NCBI GenBank assembly: GCA_039819115.1
Contig: JBCBST010000107.1
Coordinates: forward strand, 1-11,288
Reading direction: 5' to 3'
From: JBCBST01 sp039819115
Lineage (GTDB): Bacteria > Bacteroidota > Rhodothermia > Balneolales > Balneolaceae
DNA length: 11,288 bases
In this document: positions 1 through 6,330 of the stretch, in pieces
Layout: each line of letters opens with the position of its first letter
Position numbering within the stretch: the first letter of the stretch is position 1
Notes under the pieces: model-generated
Told to the model about the DNA's origin: nothing
What the model saw: only the letters and a program-made list of their open reading frames with translations
The model's database searches: none
Position numbers and translations under genes: made by a program

Positions 1-47
1 GAAGAAATCAAAGCATGTGATGGCTAACATCATCATGTGATTTCTTC
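1..47. repeat. Imperfect inverted repeat, possible uvrC terminator
   Basis: The first ten bases, gaagaaatca, are exactly complementary in reverse to tgatttcttc at 38-47. The stem continues inward after a 3-base bulge, with catg at 14-17 pairing catg at 34-37 and gatg at 19-22 pairing catc at 28-31, around a short loop. The same stretch also carries a direct repeat, catgtgat, at 14-21 and 34-41. It lies 43 bases beyond the uvrC stop codon, so on the minus strand it could form a 3' hairpin or terminator. The sequence after the hairpin on that strand is outside the window, so a T-tract cannot be checked. The repeat may extend further left. Confidence 0.4.
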
Positions 48-90
48 ACAATTGTATCACTTTATCATACACCTGGATTTGGACTACCAC

Positions 91-1932
91 CTATTGGAAA
101 TGTTTGAAAACTTGCGATCCCAACTTATTCCCAATCTGTTGTTGAAGTTGTTCCAAAGTAGCACTTTTTATTTTAGATACCGAACCAAATTCCTTCAGCA
201 GCTTCTGAGCACTTTTTTCCCCAATGCCTGGTATCTCCGTCAGTTCGGTTTTAATCGTTCTTTTTTCTCTCTTTTGTCGATGAAATGTTATCGCAAAACG
301 ATGGGCTTCATCCCTAACCTGTTGTATCAGTTTCAGAGCTGTGGATTTCTTGGGAATCATAATGGAGTCGGACTTACCAGGCAGAAATACTTCTTCCAGG
401 CGTTTTGCTAACCCAACAATTTCACATTCTCCATAAAATCCGATTTCTTTTAACACCTGTACAGCAGAACTTAGCTGTCCCTTTCCTCCATCCACGATGA
501 TCAAATCCGGTATTTGAAGGCCTTCTTTCATAACCCGAGAGTATCTACGCGCCACTATTTCTCTCATAGATGCGAAATCGTCTGGTCCCTCCACCGTTTT
601 TATATTAAACCGCTTGTATTCACTTTTTCGGGGTTTAGCATCCACAAAGCATACCATTGACGCCACCGGATCGGTACCCTGAAGGTTTGAGTTATCGAAA
701 CACTCAATTCTGCGTGGTAATCTCTGCAACCCCAAATGCTCTTTTAATTCCTTGACGGCATGAGGTATACGATCACGCTCTGATTTTTCTTTTTCAAGGA
801 CCCGTTCATTGAGATGGAGTTTGGCGTTATTTTCCGCCATCAGAATGAGCTTCTTTTTTTCTCCGATCTGGGGAACATGAAAACGAACAATCTTTCCCCT
901 CTCCTGGTGCAGGTATTGCTCTAAAGGTTCACTATCTGCCAGTTCATGACTTAAATATACCTCATCTGGTATCGCAACACTATGTTGAGCCGTATAGTAG
1001 TCTTCCATAAATGATTGTAGCATCTCACCGACAGGAATACCTTCAATATTCTTCAAAAACCGGTGGAACTTCCCAATCAATGCGCCTTCCCTGATTTTAA
1101 ACAACACTCCACAAGCCTCCTTAATGTCATAATCGGTACGAATGGCAAACACATCCCGATCTACTTGTCGATCGGCCACCATTTTCATTTTATGGCTGTA
1201 TCGTTCAACAGACTGAAGACTATCCCTGATTTTTGCAGCTTCCTCGAAAGCCAACGCGCTGGATGCTATTTGCATTTCTTCCTTCAACTCCCGCAGTAGC
1301 GAATCGGTTTGTCCATTTAGTAACCGTTCTACTTTTTTGATAATCACCTGGTAGTCTTCGTCCTTCCAGTCGCCAGAGCAGTTTTGAAGGTAATCATCAA
1401 AACAGGAATGCCATTTTGGGACCCCGCGGGTTTTGTCAACAACTTTTGGTGAAACAGCACAGGTACACAGTCCAAAAGCCTTTCGTATGGTCTCAAGCAT
1501 TCTTTTCATTGTAACCACGCTATCGTAAGGCCCAAAATATCTGCTCCCGTCTTTTAAAACAGTTCTCGTAGGAAAAACCCGCGGCTTATTTCCCGGAGTA
1601 ACACAAATGTAAGGGTACGACTTGTCATCCCTGTACATAATGTTATAACGAGGTTGATGTTCCTTGATCAGGTTATTCTCAAGAATAAGTGCTTCCGCCT
1701 CCGAATCGGTTACAATCACTTCAAGATCATCAATCTTGGATACCATCGTTCGAATACGCCCATCAACAGGACGTGCCTCCTGAAAATAAGAACGCACCCT
1801 GTTTCTCAATCTCTTAGCCTTACCCACGTACAACACACTTCGGGTTCTATCCCTGTAAATATAGACGCCCGGTTGTAAAGGAAGATTAGCAACCTTCTCT
1901 TGTAGCGGTATTCTTAGTGTGTTTTCACTCAT
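91..1932 (-). CDS. uvrC: UvrABC system protein C (excision endonuclease subunit)
   Basis: UvrC makes the 3' and 5' incisions around bulky DNA lesions after UvrA and UvrB have located and verified the damage. At 613 residues it matches the usual length (about 610 in E. coli) and is complete. In order it shows: a GIY-YIG nuclease domain (GVY at 22-24, YVG at 35-37); a cysteine-bearing segment at about 154-190; a UVR motif for UvrB contact at about 219-244; an RNase H-like nuclease domain with D413 in FDNSNL, D481 in VDGGKGQ and H544 in DEAHRF; and a C-terminal helix-hairpin-helix pair at about 565-600 (TEIPGIGEKSAQ). The cysteine segment is odd. C158, C177 and C185 align with three ligands of the E. 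coli 4Fe-4S cluster, but the fourth position is W189, and there is an extra C156. The ATG at 1932 has no clear Shine-Dalgarno site. It is divergent from the pseudouridine synthase gene. Confidence 0.97.
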   Translation of the reverse strand: MSENTLRIPLQEKVANLPLQPGVYIYRDRTRSVLYVGKAKRLRNRVRSYFQEARPVDGRIRTMVSKIDDLEVIVTDSEAEALILENNLIKEHQPRYNIMYRDDKSYPYICVTPGNKPRVFPTRTVLKDGSRYFGPYDSVVTMKRMLETIRKAFGLCTCAVSPKVVDKTRGVPKWHSCFDDYLQNCSGDWKDEDYQVIIKKVERLLNGQTDSLLRELKEEMQIASSALAFEEAAKIRDSLQSVERYSHKMKMVADRQVDRDVFAIRTDYDIKEACGVLFKIREGALIGKFHRFLKNIEGIPVGEMLQSFMEDYYTAQHSVAIPDEVYLSHELADSEPLEQYLHQERGKIVRFHVPQIGEKKKLILMAENNAKLHLNERVLEKEKSERDRIPHAVKELKEHLGLQRLPRRIECFDNSNLQGTDPVASMVCFVDAKPRKSEYKRFNIKTVEGPDDFASMREIVARRYSRVMKEGLQIPDLIIVDGGKGQLSSAVQVLKEIGFYGECEIVGLAKRLEEVFLPGKSDSIMIPKKSTALKLIQQVRDEAHRFAITFHRQKREKRTIKTELTEIPGIGEKSAQKLLKEFGSVSKIKSATLEQLQQQIGNKLGSQVFKHFQ

Positions 1933-2037
1933 CGATAAAAGATAAGGGATTTAGAGGAGATTGAACGTTCAGCGAATGATATCCTTCTTATTGTAATCGT
2001 ATTTCATGTTCGGTCATTTCCGCTTTATTTTGAAGAC
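1933..2037. promoter_or_regulatory. Divergent promoter region with 10-bp palindrome
   Basis: These 105 bases separate the uvrC start (minus strand) from the pseudouridine synthase start (plus strand), so both genes should be transcribed out of it. A perfect 10-bp palindrome, TGAACGTTCA, lies at 1962-1971 and could be an operator. It does not match the E. coli LexA box (CTG-N10-CAG) or the spaced GAAC-N4-GTTC box of Bacillus. I cannot pick -35/-10 hexamers with confidence on either strand. Neither start has a good Shine-Dalgarno site; the plus-strand ATG has only a weak gaag just upstream. Confidence 0.4.
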
Positions 2038-2733
2038 ATGCTATCAACAAAAACCAAGCCAAATATCCCCATTTTATATGAGGATAATCACCTCCTGGTG
2101 ATTGATAAACCGGCCGGTATTCTGTCGCAGGAGGATGCTACCGGAAAACCCGATGTGTTATCCATTGGTAAGGAATACCTCAAAAAAAAGTACAATAAAC
2201 CGGGTAATGTATACTTGGGACTGGTACACAGGCTGGATCAACCTGTTTCGGGTGTTATGGTGCTTGCCCGAACATCGAAAGCGGCCTCCCGGTTGTCTGA
2301 ACAGATACGGATAAAAGCCCTTCAAAAAACGTATTGGGCTATCGTAGAGGGTGTATCACCCCAAGAAGGCTCATTAGTTCATTATCTAGAAAAAGACACC
2401 AGAACAAACACCGTAAAGGCCTATGATTCTAAGCGAGGCAAAGCAAAACTAGCTGAACTACGATTTTCCACGTACAAACAAAGCAGGAATTACAGTCTGG
2501 TTATCATCGAGCTAAAAACCGGCAGACCACATCAAATCCGGGTTCAGTTTGCTAAAATCGGGCACCCTATCTGGGGAGATTATAAATACGGTGAAAAAGA
2601 CTCCGGTCCTGGAAAAGCATTAGCACTCCGATCAACACGTTTAGGGTTGATTCATCCAACCACAAAAAAGGAGCTGATTTTTGAAGCCCAACCTCCGCTG
2701 AACCAGCAGCCCTGGAATTTGTTCGATTTTTGA
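2038..2733 (+). CDS. RluA-family RNA pseudouridine synthase
   Basis: This enzyme isomerises specific uridines in rRNA or tRNA to pseudouridine. The 231-residue protein starts directly with the catalytic fold (LYEDNHLLVIDKPAG at about 13-27) and has no N-terminal S4 domain, as in the short RluA-type members. The signature HRLDQPVSG at 64-72 carries the catalytic aspartate D67. The second conserved block, TGRPHQIRVQF followed by GHPIWGDYKYG, spans 161-185, and the C-terminal LGLIHPTTKKEL (202-213) is also typical. All key residues are present. The target uridine cannot be told from sequence, because RluA, RluC, RluD and TruC share these motifs. Its stop codon overlaps the start of the downstream methyltransferase gene by one base (TGATG), so the two are probably co-transcribed and translationally coupled. 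Confidence 0.93.
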   Translation: MLSTKTKPNIPILYEDNHLLVIDKPAGILSQEDATGKPDVLSIGKEYLKKKYNKPGNVYLGLVHRLDQPVSGVMVLARTSKAASRLSEQIRIKALQKTYWAIVEGVSPQEGSLVHYLEKDTRTNTVKAYDSKRGKAKLAELRFSTYKQSRNYSLVIIELKTGRPHQIRVQFAKIGHPIWGDYKYGEKDSGPGKALALRSTRLGLIHPTTKKELIFEAQPPLNQQPWNLFDF

Positions 2734-3617
2734 TGAGCCGCGAAATAAGTTATACCGCAGCCTATATCGCGGTCAAATTTTATGGGCTTACATTAAATCC
2801 TAAGCTGGGAAAGCATTTTCAATCAGAGATTATTCAGTTTTATGATAGAATAGTACGGTTTCTTCCCAGTCATCTAAGTTGGAATTACAAAGCGTTAAAA
2901 TCTCTCTTTTGGAGGAGGTTCTTTGTATTTAACGAAGAGCTACTACTCCCGGGTGATTTAATGCACATTATTTGCAGGAAATATTATATCCAGCAATTGG
3001 TTGAACAGGCCATTCTTGACGGGGCAAAACAAATCGTTGTACTTGGATCCGGGTTCGATCATTCAGCATGGTGGTTTTCTAATCGTAGTATTCCTTCGTT
3101 TGAAATTGATGCTCCTTCCATGATTTCCAGAAAGACTGAATTCTTAACCGGACAGGATATGCTTTCAAACCATCTGTTTTTAGAATCTATTGATGTAAAT
3201 CAGGCATCTGTATATAGTATTTTGAGTGATCATCCTGGATTCGACACCACTAAACGGACGGTTTATATTGCCGAAGGGTTCTTTGACTATTTAACTCTGG
3301 AAGCCACTCAGTCTGTTTTGGATCAAATACACCTGCTAACCCCTGATCACTCCCTGATAACCACTTTTTTCTCTCTTGATGAGCTTAACATCTTCCATCG
3401 AACCAGTTTTACAAGTGGTGTGGCAATGGCTGGGGAAGCCATAAAGCTACCGCTGAATATGGACGGATTTCAGCGCGTCCTGGCGGAACATAGATATGCA
3501 GAGCACCGGGTGATACCCTATTCTGATATGCGAAAAGCCCTGATTCAGCCTTCCGGAATCTCACTGCCCGTACTAAGGGGATTTTATGTCATGAGATATG
3601 ATTCAACCTCTTTCTAA
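2733..3617 (+). CDS. Leucine carboxyl methyltransferase (LCM) family SAM-dependent methyltransferase
   Basis: This is a predicted SAM-dependent O-methyltransferase of the LCM/PPM1-like family, the fold of eukaryotic protein phosphatase methyltransferase and of many bacterial enzymes of unknown substrate. The glycine-rich SAM loop is IVVLGSGFDHSAWWF at about 101-115. The acidic residue after strand two is in FEIDAPSMISRK (123-134), and the family motif AEGFFDYL is at 180-187. The helical segment before the fold, with LLLPGDLMHIICRKYY at about 70-85, is also typical. The length, 294 residues, is normal. I chose ATG 2733 because it sits in the TGATG overlap with the pseudouridine synthase stop; a TTG at 2730 would add one residue. 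No signal peptide is seen, so the protein is cytoplasmic. The substrate is unknown: coupling to an RNA-modification gene hints at nothing specific, because LCM enzymes methylate carboxyl groups or small molecules rather than RNA, apart from the tRNA-wybutosine enzyme TYW4. Confidence 0.85.
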   Translation: MSREISYTAAYIAVKFYGLTLNPKLGKHFQSEIIQFYDRIVRFLPSHLSWNYKALKSLFWRRFFVFNEELLLPGDLMHIICRKYYIQQLVEQAILDGAKQIVVLGSGFDHSAWWFSNRSIPSFEIDAPSMISRKTEFLTGQDMLSNHLFLESIDVNQASVYSILSDHPGFDTTKRTVYIAEGFFDYLTLEATQSVLDQIHLLTPDHSLITTFFSLDELNIFHRTSFTSGVAMAGEAIKLPLNMDGFQRVLAEHRYAEHRVIPYSDMRKALIQPSGISLPVLRGFYVMRYDSTSF

Positions 3618-3645
3618 TCCGGCTTTTGCAGTAATGAATCATATC
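3595..3645. repeat. 11-bp perfect inverted repeat around the 3' end of the LCM gene
   Basis: The arm gatatgattca at 3595-3605 is the exact reverse complement of tgaatcatatc at 3635-3645. The arms flank a 29-base loop containing the stop codon of the methyltransferase gene. It lies at the junction of two convergent genes, 18 bases from the stop of the M14 peptidase gene, where a bidirectional terminator would be expected. The stem is AT-rich, the loop is long and no T-tract follows, so a classic intrinsic terminator is not supported. The repeat could also be chance. Confidence 0.3.
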
Positions 3646-3662
3646 CTGTTCACTTCATCAAA

Positions 3663-6263
3663 TCAGAAACCAGGCAACAACATCACCGCATTTTGAACCA
3701 TTCGTGAAGGGCCCACCCAAAACATTCGATACTGGGTGTTATCCAGTAAGAACACCACATTTCCGCGCCCTAACGAATAAACTCCTGCAAATGCTTTTCC
3801 AGCGGCTTTATGTTTGTTTTGTACAGACGCGTAGCCCGATGCCACAACCTCGTCTGCATCAGGGTGGTAATATCCAACTACCTGATACTCGGTTGTTGGA
3901 TACAAAGCATTGGTAGAGAACTTAAGGGAATACAATTTATCCGGCATGCCAAACGCCAGTGGATGCGAATTATCGATCATTGCTTTAAATGCTGTACCGG
4001 GTATTCGTCTTAACCCGGAAGAATCAGAACGATCTTCAAATCGCGTGTAAGCAGAAGCTTCAACTTCCCCGTTTTTATCTTCCACTTTTTCCTCAAAAAG
4101 CTCAATATCCGTCATTCCGGACTGGTTTTTGGTAAGCCAGGCTGCACTGGATTCTGTGCCAATTAAGGTTCCTCCTTCCCGTACCCATGCTTTGAGCCTC
4201 GCACGTTGGGCATCATTTAATGTGCTGCTTAACCGGGAAGCTCCTGGCATCAGAATTACTTCGTACTCTTTCAGATTAAGCGAGCCCAGCGCATCCGTTC
4301 GAATTCGGTTAACTCCGAACTGAGTCCACTGATCAAACAAAAACCAAAGCTGGCCAGCGGTGTACGAACTAAATGGAGCATCGATCATAAGCGCCACATC
4401 CGGTTTTTTTACCGGGCTCATAGCTGGCGAACCCAAATCAGAACCTTCGTCCATTCTTCCGGTATTAAATCCGGCAACACGTACTTGTGCTTTAGCAGCC
4501 ACATCAGCCATATCTTTATGAATGGTTCCGGATTTGTGCGTATTTCTACCTAGTAAAACGACCAGGCTACCCCTCGAAAGCGTAGTCCCGCTTTTTGTGA
4601 ACGTCTTTCGGGCACTCCGAACGTTATATCCTTTCTCCCATAACTGTGCTAATGCCTCCGGGGCATTCATCTGCGCCCAGTCTATAACATAGGCATAGGT
4701 GGCATTTGTATTCTCTACCCCAAATGGAGGCTTAATCTCTTCCTGAACTGCTACTGTGTTAACGGAAACGTTATCCGTACTCCAGGCTGCATCCAGGTTA
4801 TATGCTAGTGGAACCGACCAGGTAGACATATCATACATGACAGAATCTTTGATTTCTAACTGGCGGCGAAATAAGGTATTGATGAACAGATGTGCGGGCT
4901 GGTTGGTCTGAATGATAAAATCGCCAGCTTTGAACCTACGATTGCCTGCATTTCCATCCCAATAACTATACGCCTGACGAACCGTAAAATCGGTCTCTGC
5001 ACGATCAACACGTACCCCATGCTTTCGCATCAGGTTTACCACGTGGTATGTATAGTCATTTGGGTTATCTGGGAGTATATATGCTTTTGTATTGCCTTTT
5101 TGGCTGGATTGAGAGCGCGCATTCTTAAAGTAAGCCAATAGTTTCTCTCGGTTTTCAACAGAGGTTTTTACGATGGACACGCCATTTTTGTAGTGATCAA
5201 AGACACGTTGGCGTAATGTGAGCACATACCCATCGTTTGTTTGTACTGCTCGTCCTCCACGGCTGTGTCCACCCTGTTCGGCGAGCATACCAATTCCACC
5301 CATGATACTTGGATAAGACGAGCCGTAACCCGGATAAAAGAAGTCAAATCGCTCGCGGGTTTCATAATTCACCTGGGCAGCGTCAAATTGTTCTATAGCT
5401 CCACGGCCAAATACATCAGCCCAGGTTTCGTAGGCCTCAGGTAGTTCATGGTTACGGGGTGTGGTACCCGGCATGGTGAAATAGTTATTGTTAAAACCCT
5501 GCTCGTGAAAGTCGATATGTACCTGCGGCATCCATTGTTGATAGGCCGCGATTCTTCCCTGAGACTCGGGGTGTACCAACCATGTCCAGTCGCGATTTAA
5601 ATCAAACCAGTAATGATTTGTGCGGCCTCCCGGCCAAATCTCATCATGCTCTAAATCATCAGCATTCACGTTCAAAACGTTAGCCTTGCTGGACTTATAC
5701 CAATACACATAGCGATCGCGCCCGTCCGGATTCAACATGGGATCGATTACAATAACGGCGTTTTCCAACCAGTTCGATGTAACCTGATCGGTAGCTGCAA
5801 CTAACCTGTACGCTGTTTGCATCGCTGCTTCACTACTGGAGGGTTCATTTCCATGCACATTGTAGCTCATCCAAACCACAATCGGTACTTCTTCGGCTAC
5901 ATTATCCTCGGGATTATTAGCACGTGCAAGATTTGCAGCTTTAATCTCTTCAATCCGTTCCTGATTATTCTTTGAGGTAATGACGATATAGTTTAACTCA
6001 CGGTTTTCATGGGTTTTTCCATACGCATGAATAGTGATTTTATCTGATGCTTCTGATAAGGTCTTCAGGTAATCCATCACTTTATGATGGAAGGTGTACT
6101 CCGCTCCTAATTCATAACCCAGAAAAGTATTGGGAGAAGGAATAGAAGAGTCATATGGTATATCAGTGTCAAATGTGAAGCGTTCAAACGCCCAATCCTG
6201 ATTTTGGGCATATACAACGTGAGATACTGCACCCAGCAGTAGTAGAATAGTTAGTTTTTTCAT
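3663..6263 (-). CDS. Secreted M14-family zinc carboxypeptidase with C-terminal amidotransferase-like region
   Basis: This is a predicted exported metallopeptidase that trims C-terminal residues or related peptide bonds. The 866-residue protein begins with a signal peptide (MKKLTILLLLGAVSHVVYA, cleavage probably before Q20). The M14 domain follows at about 45-360: zinc ligands H137 and E140 in VHGNEPSSSE, NPDGR at about 178-182, DLNRDW at about 220-225, the likely third zinc ligand H253 in DFHEQG, and the likely catalytic glutamate E329 in MLAEQGG. The C-terminal half includes a class I glutamine-amidotransferase-like segment at about 667-710 (VILMPGASRL, then WVREGGTLIG) with no nucleophilic cysteine. 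The protein appears to contain no cysteine at all, as suits an exported protein. The frame stays open upstream to 6470, but that part overlaps the DUF5916 gene; ATG 6263 is preferred for its signal peptide and the AGGA six bases upstream. It is the second gene after the barrel gene, 67 bases downstream. Confidence 0.92.
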   Translation of the reverse strand: MKKLTILLLLGAVSHVVYAQNQDWAFERFTFDTDIPYDSSIPSPNTFLGYELGAEYTFHHKVMDYLKTLSEASDKITIHAYGKTHENRELNYIVITSKNNQERIEEIKAANLARANNPEDNVAEEVPIVVWMSYNVHGNEPSSSEAAMQTAYRLVAATDQVTSNWLENAVIVIDPMLNPDGRDRYVYWYKSSKANVLNVNADDLEHDEIWPGGRTNHYWFDLNRDWTWLVHPESQGRIAAYQQWMPQVHIDFHEQGFNNNYFTMPGTTPRNHELPEAYETWADVFGRGAIEQFDAAQVNYETRERFDFFYPGYGSSYPSIMGGIGMLAEQGGHSRGGRAVQTNDGYVLTLRQRVFDHYKNGVSIVKTSVENREKLLAYFKNARSQSSQKGNTKAYILPDNPNDYTYHVVNLMRKHGVRVDRAETDFTVRQAYSYWDGNAGNRRFKAGDFIIQTNQPAHLFINTLFRRQLEIKDSVMYDMSTWSVPLAYNLDAAWSTDNVSVNTVAVQEEIKPPFGVENTNATYAYVIDWAQMNAPEALAQLWEKGYNVRSARKTFTKSGTTLSRGSLVVLLGRNTHKSGTIHKDMADVAAKAQVRVAGFNTGRMDEGSDLGSPAMSPVKKPDVALMIDAPFSSYTAGQLWFLFDQWTQFGVNRIRTDALGSLNLKEYEVILMPGASRLSSTLNDAQRARLKAWVREGGTLIGTESSAAWLTKNQSGMTDIELFEEKVEDKNGEVEASAYTRFEDRSDSSGLRRIPGTAFKAMIDNSHPLAFGMPDKLYSLKFSTNALYPTTEYQVVGYYHPDADEVVASGYASVQNKHKAAGKAFAGVYSLGRGNVVFLLDNTQYRMFWVGPSRMVQNAVMLLPGF

Positions 6264-6269
6264 TAAGAA

Positions 6270-6273
6270 TCCT
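6270..6273 (-). promoter_or_regulatory. Ribosome binding site fixing the M14 peptidase start
   Basis: On the minus strand AGGA is followed by six bases (TTCTTA) and then ATG at 6263. This supports the internal start at the signal peptide over the more upstream in-frame ATG at 6470, which lies inside the preceding gene. Confidence 0.6.
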
Positions 6274-6330
6274 AAAGACGTTAATTCGGCGGAAAGATTA
6301 TTAAACAGAGGCGTAAAATGGGGTAAATTC

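Noticed and set aside
37..411. Plus-strand 124-codon frame opposite uvrC
   Set aside because: It lies almost wholly antisense to the conserved C-terminus of UvrC and has no recognisable domain, so it is a shadow frame.
4890..5444. Small frames on both strands inside the M14 peptidase gene
   Set aside because: They overlap the conserved M14 coding frame and show no family motifs or ribosome sites of their own.
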